From the NCBI GenBank assembly GCA_032164245.1, contig JAVMKO010000006.1:105479310-105543309 (forward strand): 64,000 nucleotides of DNA. The letters are read 5' to 3'. Of this stretch, positions 1-10,942 are shown one piece after another. The notes beneath the pieces are model-generated. The model saw nothing but the letters and a program-made list of their open reading frames with translations. It ran no database searches and was not told where the DNA came from. The stretch's first letter is position 1, and each line of letters opens with the position of its first letter. A program made the position numbers and the translations under genes. This stretch comes from Sternotherus odoratus (lineage: Eukaryota; Chordata; Testudines; Kinosternidae).

Positions 1-48
1 TGCCTAGTGGCAGAATTTTAGGCACCTCAGTGATTTTGCTAGTGGAAA

Positions 49-235
49 CTTAGGGCTTGTCTACACTTGAAACACTACATTGGCACGGCTGCTACACTTC
101 AGTGTAGACGCTACCTAAACCAATGAGAGGGACTCTCCCATCCGTGTAGTTAATACACCTCGCTGAGAGATGACAGCTAGGGTGATGGAAGAAGTCTTCC
201 TTTGTTCTAACGTTATCTGCATGAGGACTTAGTTC
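49..235. mobile_element. MITE fragment, PIF/Harbinger-like candidate
   Basis: Begins with a TTAGGGCTTGTCTACACTT-type end, similar to the start of the element at about 14,854. The matching right end is not seen before the minisatellite, so this is probably a truncated copy. No coding capacity. Confidence 0.4.
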
Positions 236-254
236 AGTTTAACTACCTCACACA

Positions 255-530
255 GGGACCATCCTGTCCTCCTGCCCCCTACCCTCCTGTGAGCAATGGA
301 AACAGGACATACCTTTGGTTCCTGCTCCCTCCCCTCCTGTGAACAATGGGAACAGGACATCCCTTCGGCTCTCGCTCCCTCCCCTGCCGTGAGAAATAGA
401 GTCAGGACCATTCCTCTGATCCTATCCTGCTCCTCCTCTGAGTCATGGGAACAGGATGGCTCCTCTCCATCTTCCCCCTCCTCTCCTGTCAGCCATGGGG
501 AAGGTCCAGCTCCTCATCTCGTCTCCCTGC
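255..530. repeat. 50-bp minisatellite, about 5 units
   Basis: The phrase TCCTGTGAxxAATGGxAACAGG or a close variant starts near 285, 335, 385, 434 and 484, giving a period of 50 bp. Units diverge noticeably. An open frame of 128 codons crosses it but is a by-product of the repeat. Confidence 0.75.
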
Positions 531-534
531 CCTC

Positions 535-755
535 CCTGAAATTAATAGGCAGTAGGTTGAAAACAACCAAAAGGGAACAATTCTTCTCCCAGTGCAGAGT
601 CAGCCTGTGGAATGTGTTGCCAGGGGATGTTGTGAAGAGCAAAACTATAACTGGGTTGAAAAAAAAGAACGCGCTAAGTTGATGGAGGATACATCCTTAA
701 ATGGCCTTTATCCCCTGCTCTGGGTATCCTAAGCCTCTAACTGCCAGGAGCACCT
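535..755 (+). mobile_element. LINE 3' fragment, CR1/L2-like
   Basis: Contains the 'GTGGAATGTGTTGCCAGGGG' type phrase found near the end of CR1/L2-group LINE reading frames, followed by a degenerate tail. The subfamily is not assigned. Confidence 0.4.
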
Positions 756-756
756 A

Positions 757-955
757 ATGTCAGGGTGGTTAGGCACTGGAATAAATTGCCAAGGGAGGTT
801 GTGGAATCTCCACCATTGGAGATTTGTAAGGTCAGGTTGGAACAAACCCCTGTCAGGGATGGTCTAGATAATACTTAGAACTTCCATGAGTGCAGAGACT
901 GGACTAGTTGACTCCCCAAAGCCCCCTTCAGTCCTACAATAATCTGAGATCAGAA
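757..955 (+). mobile_element. CR1 LINE 3' tail, sense orientation
   Basis: Carries the CR1 landmarks in order: GGGTGGTTAGGCACTGGAAT, AATTGCCAAGGGAGGTTGTGG, a block centred on GTCAGGGATGGTCTAGATAA, and GACTGGACTAGTTGAC. The same tail recurs at 33.7, 46.7 and 61.6 kb, there interrupted by a hAT element. Confidence 0.75.
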
Positions 956-1009
956 AGGTCCCAATCTGAGCACTGGGTGGAGGAAGGGAAACAGCACACG
1001 CCTACACTT

Positions 1010-1165
1010 GACATACAGCTCCATAGTACCCCCATCACCCACACACATGCACATGCACACACAGTGCCCACTGCTCAATACAAACATATACAGGCTCTAA
1101 ATCACTAAACCGGTACAGACACCCCTTTACATATCCCCATCCCCACACACTCCCCATCACGAAAC
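1010..1165. repeat. CA-rich degenerate microsatellite
   Basis: Interrupted ACAC runs lie directly after the CR1 tail and next to the 3' end of OR1. The same CR1-tail plus CA-rich arrangement recurs at 34.3, 47.5 and 62.2 kb. Confidence 0.6.
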
Positions 1166-1185
1166 CAGTACAGAGTTAAACAGAT

Positions 1186-2124
1186 TCAAGAATAGGTTAG
1201 GAGTTTATTCATTGCTCTCCTCAGAGCGTCCTTCACCTCCCTGTTCCTCAGGCTGTAGATGAGGGGGTTCAACATGGGAATCACCACCGTGTAAAACACT
1301 GAGGTAATTTTGTCTATGTCCATGGAATTGCTAGAGGTGGGACGTAAAAAGTTAAAGAGGACAGTGCCAAAATACAGAATCACAGCGCTCAAGTGGAAAG
1401 TGCAGGTGGAGAAGGCTTTGTGTTGGCCCTTGGTGGAGCGGATCTGCAAGATGGTGGCGATGATATAGACATAGGAGAGGACGACAGTCACAAAGCTGAT
1501 CCCTTGAGTGCAGCATGTTAAAGCAAACATCACAATCTCATTGATGCGGGTGTCAGAACAGGAGAGCGCCAGCAGCGGGGGGATGTCACAGAAGAAATAA
1601 TTGATGATGTTGGAGCTTCAGAATGACAGCCGAAATGTAAAACACGTGTGTATCATTGAATCCACCAACCCCACAACGTACGCCCCAACCACTAGCTGTT
1701 TACAAAGTTGCCTGGACATGATGACCATATAAAGCAAAGGGTTACAGATGGCCACATAACGGTCATACGCCATCACAGCCAGCAAGAAGCACTCAACATC
1801 TGTAAATACTATACATATAGACATTTGCACAGCACAGGCAGTGTAGGAAATGTTTTTACTCTCACCAAAGAAATTCAGCAGCATCTTAGGGGAAATTATG
1901 GAGGAAAAGCAGAGGTCACAGAAAGACAAATTACTGAGAAAAAAGTACATGGGGGTGTGGAGTTGGGGGTCAATCATGATTAAAAAGATCATCCCCCCAT
2001 TCACCACCAGGGTGATACCATAAATCAGTAGGAACACCCCAAACAGAGGAACCTGAAGCTCCGGACGATCTGTCAGTCCTGAGAGAATGAACTCAGTCAC
2101 CTCCGAGTGATTTCCCTTTTCCAT
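1186..2124 (-). pseudogene. olfactory receptor OR1, one premature stop
   Basis: A class II odorant receptor (seven-membrane-segment GPCR of the olfactory neuron cilium) that would be 312 residues long if open. Both halves are in one frame: residues 1-168 are open, a TGA at 1618-1620 replaces codon 169, and the rest is open to the natural stop at 1186-1188. All intact paralogs here have Cys (TGC) at 169, one of the conserved second-extracellular-loop cysteines. OR landmarks remain: N-glycosylation sequon NHS at residues 5-7, [22 protein letters not shown] and [12 protein letters not shown]. Other odd residues include Met-Val-Ile after PLLY, where paralogs have Thr-Val-Thr. With only one lesion, inactivation looks recent or the site may be polymorphic. 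A CR1 tail and CA-rich DNA lie just downstream. Confidence 0.93.
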
Positions 2125-5100
2125 CTCCTCTGAGCACAGATCAGACAGCTACAGAGATGTGGGCAGGTGGTTGGTGCAGAAAACCTTCTCTGTAATGAAG
2201 TGAGTGAAGATAAACGGAGATCAGTTTCTTGATGGACATCAGTAGATGCTCATGGAAGGGATTAGTCCACAGAGCCAGATGTTCACAGTAGGTAGTTCCA
2301 GCCATTTGATGAGATGCACATGCGGTTCAAATACAATAACACACAGATTAATCATGCCCCCCTTGCCCAAATACTCATGCTCACTAATCTGAACAGCAAA
2401 CTGTGGCTTGTGACTCTGCTGTGAGAGAATAAATCTGAAGAGATTATTCCTTAGCTGAAGAGAGGGTGAATGTAAAGGAGTGTCAATCTTTCTACGCTCT
2501 TGGGGCAAGGGGAGCTCTGTTCTTGACATGTCAGTTTGGTGTAAAGTTGCTCACTGAGGTAATTAAGCTTTTTGGCTTTTACTTTATCCTGCATGAAAAC
2601 CCAGAGACATCATGGAAAGCTCTGACTTCGGTAACTATGGAGTTGGCTACTTTTTCCAACCAAGGAGGTTGCTTCTTTAGATGAAGGGGTAGGAGTTGGG
2701 GCTGAGGCTTTTAATGCTGGAGGGCTTGAATTCAATACCTGCTGATCCCCTTGGTGTCTGCGTGTGTGTGACTGTAATTCAGGACAATAGCACGTACCTC
2801 CTGAGAAGGGAGAGAGATGTGGTGGCGTTTCCCCATCAAGAGAAACTGCCAGTTTGGAGCATTCAGGAAGTTTTATACCGAGATATGTGATCTATGGGAC
2901 ATGATCCCTTATACAACTGGGAATAGATGAGCTCAGAGCCCCATAACACCTAATTAATGCATTCAATGAACCAAAGCCACCTTGATGTAATTGGTGCCTG
3001 CGGATTAATTTGACCCACTCTTCCTTACTGTGTTCTTAAATGTTGCACTTTCTACCGGATTTACAGAGTATGAGGTTAGGGGCAAATTTTATACTGTGGT
3101 TTTCAGTGCTATCTGGGTACTGTGTAGAGCTGATTCACAAATGAACTTTTATTTTTTTAGAGACCAAAATGTTTTTGCTAGAAATGTAATATTTTGCCTC
3201 AGAAATGCCATGTGGGTGCCTCGATACCCCACACCACAGATCTCTTCAGTTTTCTAGTCTCCATGATGCATGATGGTCTCTCCTCTTGCTGAACTTCCCT
3301 GGAAGATCACCAGAGTCTCACAGCCATGGTTTAGGGAGGAAGACAGTTTGGTATTATAATGGAAAGCTGATTATTTCCAGGGAAAAAATAGTTAAATGAA
3401 AAATCCAATTTCCCATCAAAAGATAGATTTTAATCCAGGCTTAGCAACAAATTTGGAATAAAAGAAACAGAAATTTAGGAACAGATGAAATGTACTAATT
3501 GTTTTCAGCTGTAGCTGATATCGTCTCAGTTATTCCTGGTTTCAGAATCACCTCATTGTCCTTGTCGCAGTAAGAGGAATGTAAAACCTGTAAGACATGA
3601 ATGAGTACTCCAGATTATATAGCTTTATATAGCATACCCATCACCATGGTCTGCTATGACCTTCCTTTGCTACTTTTTCCCCCAAAGTAGGAATAAATGG
3701 AGTACAAGTACTCATTTTGCTTGATGGAGACCACATGGTGACCAGAGGAGCTCAGAAGGAGACCACAGCATGCCACAGACTTCTGCAGATCACAAAGTTT
3801 CCCTCCTGCATGAGTATTATCTGCACACAGAGCTCAGCTTTAAGATGCTAAATAAATCTATGAGTCAACTAAAAATTGTCATGCCCTCATTTCAAATATC
3901 AATACAATTTTTGATAATGTATGTGACGTTATAAGATGACACTGTGTCATGTTACTAATACATGTTCCAAATGGAGACTGTCAAAATGGTCTGCCTTAAA
4001 GAAAGAAATGTGTGCTCTGCTCAATTTTGTATCTGAATAGTAACCAGCATCTTCAAGAAGGAAGGGAAACAAAGGAAGCCCTAAAAGTTGAGGAAAAAGC
4101 AGCAGGGATCATCCTTCTACACAGAGCTTTTATATTCTGGTAACCAGGTGAAAATGTTTCTTAAAGGGGGAAAGCACTATAAAAAGAACGGGCAGATATC
4201 CCAAAGCACTCCACTCTCTCTCTGCCCATTGATTCCCGGCATCTATAGGAATAAAGGAAGCAGCCATTGGACTGGAGGAGGGGTCCTGACCTAAGAGGTT
4301 TGGTAAGTAAACTGATGAAAGCATGTGGTGAGGATCTGTTTGCTTTGTATTTCACACCATTTGTTATCTTAGGCAAAAGTTGCATTCAAGGTTAATTTTT
4401 TCTTGTCACCATGTCTGACTTCTAAGCTTCCTTGTTTGCTCTCACTTAAAATGTACCTTTGTAGTCAATAAACTTAGTTTCTCAGACACCTCTATTTGAA
4501 CACACTGGATTAGATAAAACAATCAATCTAAGTTGCATGCATACTAGTGCTATTAAAGATATAATGGACAATGTAGCTTGTATTGTCCAGGAGAAGACTG
4601 GGCAGCACAGGATGTACATTTCTGGAGGGAAATTTAAGAACAGGGAGTGTGTTGGGATTTGCCTGCAGTATAACCAAGAGTGAGTGTAACCCAGCTATTC
4701 CTGGCCAGGCTACAATTACACACACATGCTCAGGATGTGATTTGCAAGCAAAACGGTTGTTTGTGAGTGGTTCTAGTGAAAGCCATCTCAGCAAGGCATT
4801 GCAGGTGTGCCACAGCTGCTGATTAGTCTGGGTTGGACCCTGGTACGTCACAGCCACCAAAATATCCCAGTAACACCCAAGGTGTGGTGCAGACTAACGG
4901 TAATGTTTGATTGACAGGAAAGGGTGAGTTCACCACAAGGATGGGCCCATGCACTGACCCATGACTGCAGATGCACAAGGTCATTGTGGTCACCAACTCC
5001 CCCCAAAGAGATCCATGCCATGTCCAGTGATGACTCCTCCCTTCTTCACTGTGGTAGAAGAAATTATCTCCCATGGGTGTGCAGGCTTGGCTGGCATTAT

Positions 5101-5229
5101 CAGTGCTCCAGGGCATGTCAGGGACCCCTTCTCCTAAGTGGTGTCAATCTGTCAGGCACCCCTGGGCAGTCCTCACTGAAAATACCAGGGTCTCTGCTGA
5201 TGCTGGGGATTCTGCTGCCCTGGCAGGGA
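2125..5229. other. OR1 upstream flank, no gene
   Basis: Sequence from 2,125 to about 4,320 is paralogous to the upstream flanks of OR2-OR6. Shared landmarks are the phrase ending in GGAGTGTCAATCTTTCTAC, the tRNA-like element, and the CTATAAAAAGAACG phrase near 4,179. The site near 3,920 is empty for the Tigger-like MITE present at 38.3 and 54.2 kb. From about 4,330 to 5,229 I recognise nothing; short open frames there have no family signature. Confidence 0.55.
2664..2755 (+). repeat. tRNA-like sequence, SINE remnant (OR1 unit)
   Basis: An A-box-like TTAGATGAAGGGGTAGGAG lies about 45 nt before a B-box-like GGGCTTGAATTCAAT. Equivalent copies lie upstream of OR2-OR6, with a truncated one upstream of OR7. 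It does not fold convincingly as an intact tRNA. Confidence 0.45.
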
Positions 5230-5684
5230 GATTGGACTATATTTCCCAACTGGTCTTTTCCATCGACAGATTCTCTGTGACCTGGTTTATGCTCAAAAAT
5301 TGTCAGTCATGGGGGGGGGGGGGTTTCACACCCTGTGCAAGGAAGTCAACTAATATTGACCCTCAGTGTAATGCTTTCATTGACCAAGCTACTGCAATGT
5401 GGAAAACATCCACACTCCTGCACATCATAACTGAGTCAATGTAATGTTTTTAGTACAGACATTTGCTGAACTGAAGGGGGAATTTTCCCCCTTCCTATGA
5501 AAGCTATTTTTCTCTCCTTTGCCCTCACTTTTGTCCCTCCCTTGTAAACGTTTTTCCTTCTTTCGATAGGTAAATATCTTCAGAAAAGTTGAAATTTCTC
5601 TTCTCAGGATAATTCCTTCCTTCCCCTCCCATTAATGGTTCACTGTCATTTCAATTAAAGGCCAAAATGCCCCGAAACTCGCTT
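5230..5684. other. duplicated intergenic segment
   Basis: Paralogous to about 47,870-48,420 and 62,630-63,185. It includes a G homopolymer at about 5,311-5,323 and the TTGATAGGTAAATAT phrase near 5,563. No gene. Confidence 0.55.
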
Positions 5685-6135
5685 CTTTCAGCCTTGCAGT
5701 CATGTTAATCTGTATCCGTAAAAAAGAATGGGAGTATTTGTGGCACTTTAGAGAGGCCACAAATCTATGATGATCTGTGCCATCATGTGCCAGCAATGCC
5801 TCTCTTCCATGTACATTGGCCAAACCAGATGGTCTCTAGGCAAAAGAATAAATGGACACAAATCTGACCTCAGGAATTAAAACTTTCAAAAACTAGTAGG
5901 AGAACACCTCAACCACCCTAGTTACTCAGTAACAGACATGAAGAGTCTAAATTAAATTAAATACCTTCTTAGAATTGGTTTGGCAACTTCCAGCTTTTCA
6001 TATTCTCTGTGTATATATCTCTCTTACTAAGGTGTGTTCCATTCCATGCATCTGATGAAGTGGGCTATATCTCACAAAAGCTTGTGCTGAAATAAATTTG
6101 TTAGACTCTAAGGTGCCACAAATTCTCCTGTTCTT
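5685..6135 (+). mobile_element. Penelope-like element, old truncated copy
   Basis: The first part (about 5,740-5,930) is a decayed version of the GIY-YIG endonuclease coding sequence seen intact at 58.8-59.1 kb, sharing the stretch spelling 'TACATTGGCCAAACCAGATGG'-like codons for YIGQT. The end carries the PLE tail: CTGATGAAGTGGG, a degenerate stem partner, AAAAGCTTGTGCT and AAGGTGCCACAA. Flanking 11-mers gaaaCTCGCTT (5,674-5,684) and gaaaGTCGCTT (6,136-6,146) form a target duplication with one mismatch. Paralogous sites at 48.40 and 63.17 kb are empty. Confidence 0.8.
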
Positions 6136-6896
6136 GAAAGTCGCTTGTTTGCCCATGACTTGGTGGTAACTCTTCATTTTTCCTCCCTTCACTTTTAATG
6201 AGTTGAGGATGGAAGCAGTACATGCTCAGAACCCTAAAATCAGAAACCTGGAATCTTTTCCTGTTTGCTAACCACACCAGCATTACCCTTAATCCCTCTA
6301 GAGCTGCTTCCTTGGATGGCAGAGGTTGAATTTGGCTCTGACGACTTTGATATTTGCTTCCTGGAGCATATTTTTTCCCAGACAACAGGTTTGCCGAGCA
6401 CATGCAATTCATGTTGCTGTCTTGTCTTTCCTTGTGGAAATGGGACAGAGAGGGCCAGAGAATCAGCTGGTCTGGAGTGTTTTCACTCCTGTGAGGTCTT
6501 TTGAATATGATACGGAATTGGGTTGACTCTGTTCCACTGCATGTGTTGGTCATCTCTCCAAAAGTCTCTCTAAATAGTTTTCCAACATTGGGACAAAAAG
6601 ATGTCTAGAAATGGGTGAATTTCTTCTAGACCAATAATTTATTGTAAAAAACAATACCATTTAGAATGACCTGAACCTATTAAAACATGTATTACAAATA
6701 CTCCTAATAGCTTTGTCTCAAAACAATGCATGTGCGCGGGGGTAGGATTTATGTGCTGGTCTCGATGCAGCCACCGTAGCAGTCAGTGGTGGTCCTTCCC
6801 ATTGTAATTTTTAGTCCAATATTTGGGGTGTTCACCTGTGAGATGGGAGATCCAGGTTCACTTCCCCTCTTCTATCCAATGCTGGGCAAAGCTACG
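6136..6896. other. OR2 downstream flank, no gene
   Basis: 6,150-6,600 is paralogous to 48,420-49,160 and 63,185-64,000 and lacks the Harbinger MITE those copies carry (empty site near 6,235-6,245). Near 6,815-6,880, GTTCACCTGTGAGATGGGAG followed by GGTTCACTTCCCC looks like a decayed tRNA-derived SINE, but this is weak. Confidence 0.5.
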
Positions 6897-8217
6897 TGTG
6901 ACATTTCACTCTATATGATTCATGAAAATATGTTTAGGAATATGACGTACCGGTAACTGGAATATGCTTTATGCTAAGTGCCCCATGTATCATATCATTA
7001 TAAAGGTTATAATCTACTAAGTGTGTTCATCCTATTTATTTACATGGACTCTTTCTATGTCTGGAGTTAGAAGGATAAGCTATAAACTTGTATTACTGAC
7101 TTAGACATAGTAAGTGGAGAGCATTAAGGGTGATTCAGATTCAATGAACTGTGAATGGCTCAGTTTATCTGCAAGCCATCCTGTGTATGTGTGAGCCAAC
7201 TCAGGAAGAGTGGAGACTTACAGAGCAGTTCTGAAAGTGGGGATCGCAATCTCATTGCACCACTGAAAAGCCGCCGAATTGATTGGTGGACATGCGGAGC
7301 ACTTTCGGGATGCGGAAATAATTAATTCAGAGGACATGCAAGTTTCCATTGGGCCAAAGCTAAAAAGGGTCATTGTTCTCAATAGTTTGAGAACCGCTGT
7401 CTTACATGGGACTATGCCTCCTGATACTGAAATCCTTCTTGAAGTTCATACTTTTCCAGATGAGGGTGAATTCCAAACAAAGGTTTCCAGTCTTAGGGAA
7501 GTTTTATATCAAGTTGGTAAGCCAACAATGTGTGTCTTCAGCTGGCTTAAAAGATGCCACTCCATCCCAAAGAGATACCTGGAAATAAAAGGACTGTAAC
7601 CACAGGAGTGGGAACAGGCTGGACCCAGGTCAGAAAAGGCATCTGACCTCAGAAGGATTTTACCTGAAGTAACAAGTGGGGTTATAACCTAACATTTGTA
7701 ACTGATTTCTTCAGGGTATTAAGCTTAGACTTTTGTTATTTGCTTTGTGACTTACTTTGTTCTGTCTGTTCCTACTTAAAACCACAATAATCTTACTTTT
7801 TATATGTAATAAAATAACTTTTGTTTAATAAAAAATGCAGTGTAAGTAATTATTACTGGGGGAGGGGGCAAACAGCTCTGAATTTCTCTCTATCAGTGAT
7901 ATAGAGGGCGATGATTCAGCATTTTACCCAGTGTAATATTTATACAGATAAAATGACTTTATTCAGAGCTTAGATCCCGTTGGGATCTGGGTGTCTGTGT
8001 GCTGGAGACAGGTATTCTGCTCAATTAGTTTCAGTCTAGATCTGCAACTTTGGGGGCATGAGTCAGAGCCTGGGTCTGTCTTGTAGGAGGTGAGCATGTT
8101 TGGATCAACAAGGCAGGGTTCTGGAGGCCCAGGCTGGCAGGGAAAATGAGCCCAGAGGTAATTTCAGCAAGTCAGGAGACAGTCCCAATGAGGGTGTCCA
8201 TGACCGAAATGGTCACA
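6897..8217. mobile_element. old ERV-type LTR downstream of OR2
   Basis: About 1.3 kb starting TGTGACATTT and ending GGTCACA, so TG...CA termini. Related copies lie downstream of other ORs (27.1, 39.8, 49.2/51.5 and 57.2 kb) and, more divergent, at 12.7 kb. No retroviral genes accompany it. I see no clear target duplication, as expected for an old copy carried along with the duplicated OR unit. Confidence 0.6.
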
Positions 8218-8635
8218 CTCTGCACTTGGGTTTCCTGTATTTCCAGAAAGCATCCCAGTCCCTGAGCGATGTGCTATTCCAGTCTGGATTACTCTCAATC
8301 TCTCCTTTCAAAATTATTCTACTGTGCATAACTAATTAAATAACCATTAGAATAGAGATGTCAAGTTGAGCATCTCACATTCTAAGTGGATGCTTATAGC
8401 CACCAGTGTATAAAATCACTCTCTATTTCTGGATCTGAGAGTTTTGCTTTGTTTTGTCCACTGATCTCAATTAGGGCCTGCAGACCTTGCTGGAATACAA
8501 GCAAACTAACAGTAATAACAGTATAATAAAGGACAACACTTCTACCAGCTCTGTAAAATTACATTGCAATAGGATGGGAACTTAATTCAGGTGTTTCCAC
8601 TCCCCATCACTAAAGCAGTACAGAGTTAAACAGAT
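8218..8635. other. OR2 3' flank
   Basis: AT-rich sequence shared with the 3' flanks of OR3-OR6: the CTTGCACTTGGGTTTCCTG-like phrase, CTCTCTTTCTGGACCT-like text and the ACAGAGTTAAACAGATTCA phrase just past the stop codon. No gene seen. Confidence 0.5.
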
Positions 8636-9571
8636 TCAAGAATTGGTTAGTTTATTCATTGCTCTCCTCATAGCGTCCTTCACCTCCCTGTTCCTCAGGC
8701 TGTAGATGAGGGGGTTCAACACGGGAATCACCACCGTGTAAAACACTGAGGCCACTTTGTCTGTGTCCATGAAATAGCTGGAGGTGGGACGTAAAAAGAG
8801 AAAGAGGACGGTGCCAAAATACAGAATCACAGTGGTCAAGTGGAAAGAGCAAGTGGAGAAGGCTTTGCGCCGGCCCTCGGACGTGCGGATCCGCAGGATG
8901 GTTGAGATGATATAGACATAGGAGAGAAGGACAGTCACAAAGCTGATCCCTTGAATGCAGCATGTTAAAGCAAACATCACAATCTTATTTATGTGGGTGT
9001 CAGAGCAGGAGAGCGCCCACAGTGGGGGGATGTCACAGAAGATATAATTGATGATGTTGGAGCTGCAGAATGACAGCCGAAATGTAAAACTTGTGTTTAT
9101 CACTGAATCCACCAGCCCCACAGTGTACGCCCCAGCCACCAGCTGTTTACAAAGCTGCCAGGACATGGTGACGGTATAGAGCAGTGGATTACAGATGGCC
9201 ACATAACGGTCATAGGCCATCACAGCCAGCAAGAGGCAATCAACATCTGCAAATATGAAAGAGAGAGACATTTGCACAGCACAGGCAGTGTAAGAAATGT
9301 TTTCCCTCTCGGCTAAGAATTTCAGCAGCATCATAGGGGAAATTATCGAGGATAAGCAGAGGTCACAGAAAGAAAGATTCCTAAGGAAAAAGTACATAGG
9401 GGTGTGGAGTTTGGGGTCACTGGTGATTAACAAGATCATCCCCCCATTCCCCATGAGGGTGATAACATAAATGAGTAGGAACGCCACAAACAGGGGAACC
9501 TGCAGCTCCGGACGATCTGTCAGTCCCGAGAGAATGAACTCAGTCACCTCTGAGTGATTTTCATTTTCCAT
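8636..9571 (-). CDS. olfactory receptor OR2, intact class II
   Basis: A complete single-exon odorant receptor of 311 residues, one fewer than its paralogs because a Leu codon is missing near the C terminus. It would detect odorants in olfactory cilia and signal through Golf. Visible landmarks are an NHS glycosylation sequon at residues 5-7, GN at the first membrane segment, [10 protein letters not shown], Cys97 and Cys179 for the conserved disulfide, [10 protein letters not shown] near 118-127, KAFSTC near 236-241 and NPLIYSLRN in segment 7. The sequence fits the OR5/OR8-like branch of class II. The start is the Met that aligns across all seven paralogs. In sense orientation an acceptor-like CTCTGTTGAG lies just before GAGGAG-ATG. 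Oddities are Trp in place of Arg after the DRY region (MSWQLC) and LWALSC in the second loop. Confidence 0.96.
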   Translation of the reverse strand: MENENHSEVTEFILSGLTDRPELQVPLFVAFLLIYVITLMGNGGMILLITSDPKLHTPMYFFLRNLSFCDLCLSSIISPMMLLKFLAERENISYTACAVQMSLSFIFADVDCLLLAVMAYDRYVAICNPLLYTVTMSWQLCKQLVAGAYTVGLVDSVINTSFTFRLSFCSSNIINYIFCDIPPLWALSCSDTHINKIVMFALTCCIQGISFVTVLLSYVYIISTILRIRTSEGRRKAFSTCSFHLTTVILYFGTVLFLFLRPTSSYFMDTDKVASVFYTVVIPVLNPLIYSLRNREVKDAMRRAMNKLTNS

Positions 9572-10942
9572 CTCCTCTCAACAGAGATCAGACAGCTACA
9601 GAGATGTGGGCAGGTGGATGGTGCAGGAAACCTGGCCCTTCTCTGTAATGAAGTAAGTGAAGATAAATGGAGATTAGTTTCTTAAGAGACATCAGTAACC
9701 ACTCAGGCAAGGGTTTAGTCCACAGAGCCAGATGTTTACAGCTGGTCATTCTAGGTGTTCAATAAGATCCACAGACTGTGCAAATACAATAACACACAGG
9801 TTAACCACAACACACACACAAACACTCCTTTTCACTAATTGAAACAGAAAACAATGACTTGTGACTCTGCTGTGAGAGAATCAGTATGAAGAGAAAATTC
9901 CTTAGATAAGGAAGGGCTGAGAGTAAAGGAGTGTCAATCTTTCTACCCTCTTTGGGTAAAGGGAACTCTGCGGCTTGATATGTCGGTTTCGGATAAAGTT
10001 GCTCACTCTGCTAATTAAGCTCTTTGGCATTCACTTTAGCCTGTACTAAAACCCATAGACATGATGGAAAGCTCTGGCTTCAGTGACTATGGAATTGCCT
10101 CTTATTTCCAGCCAAGAAGCTCGCTCCTTTAGCTAAAGAGGTAGGAGTTGGGACTGAGGCTCTTAGTGCTGGAGATTTTGAATTCAATAACTGCCATCCC
10201 CATGATGTCTATGTGTGTGTAAGACTGTAATTTAGGACAATAGCACGTACCTGCTGAGAAGGGAGAGAGAGATGTGGTGGTGTTTCCCCATTGATAGAAA
10301 CTGCCGGTTTGGAGCATTCGGGAAGTTTTATATTGAGATGTGTTATCTATGGGACATGATCCTTGAAGCAACTGGGAATACGTGAGTTCAGAGCTCAATA
10401 GGACCTAATTAATGTGTTCAGTGAACCAAACCCACATTTGGTGTAATTCATGCCCTGGGGATTAATTTGACCCAGTCTTTCCTACTTTGTTATTAAATGA
10501 TGCAACTTTTACCACAGTTACAGAGTAGGAGGTTAGGGGTATAGTTCATCCTGCTGTTTTCAATGCAAGCTGGGTGCTGCGTAGAGCTGATCCACAAAGG
10601 GGTTGGGTTTTCAGACCGAACTTAAGAACATAATATTTTGACTCGGAAATACCATGGGGGTGCCTAAGATACCGCACAGCACCAGTCTCTGCCATCGTCT
10701 AGGCTCCCAGGCAGGACAACTTCTCCCATGATGCATGATGGTCTCTTCTTCTTGATGAACTGCCCTGGAACATCACCAGAGTCCAACCGCCATGTTTTAG
10801 GGAGAGGGGGAGTTAAAAAAGAATGTATGGAAAGTCCTGCTTCCTTGATCACCAGTAGAAACAACCAACAGCCAGCAATCTCTCTTTTCAGAAACTCCCA
10901 AATCTGACATTGCAGGACTGTGCCCAGGAAACACTATACCCC
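9572..10942. other. OR2 upstream flank, no gene
   Basis: Paralogous to the upstream flanks of the other ORs until about 10,800. It contains the tRNA-like element and is cut by the solo LTR that starts at 10,943. No gene. Confidence 0.5.
10119..10200 (+). repeat. tRNA-like sequence, SINE remnant (OR2 unit)
   Basis: CTTTAGCTAAAGAGGTAGG (A-box-like) and ATTTTGAATTCAAT (degenerate B-box-like) lie at the same relative position as in the OR1 unit. Confidence 0.45.

Noticed and set aside
1618..1620. UGA in OR1 read as selenocysteine at a Cys position
   Set aside because: No SECIS-like element recognised downstream, ORs are not selenoproteins, and all paralogs have Cys; a plain nonsense change is simpler.
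1708..1983. Plus-strand frames opposite OR genes
   Set aside because: Antisense shadows of the conserved receptor coding sequence; they recur at the same place in every paralog.
2664..2755. Functional tRNA gene
   Set aside because: A- and B-box-like motifs are present but acceptor and anticodon stems do not pair well and there is no clear terminator.
4924..5280. Open frame of 118 codons on the plus strand
   Set aside because: No domain or family signature, low similarity to any protein I know, and overlapping frames on both strands.
5311..5323. Sequence gap or cloning artefact at the G homopolymer
   Set aside because: Flanking sequence continues colinearly with the paralogous segments at 47.98 and 62.75 kb, which also have short G runs there.
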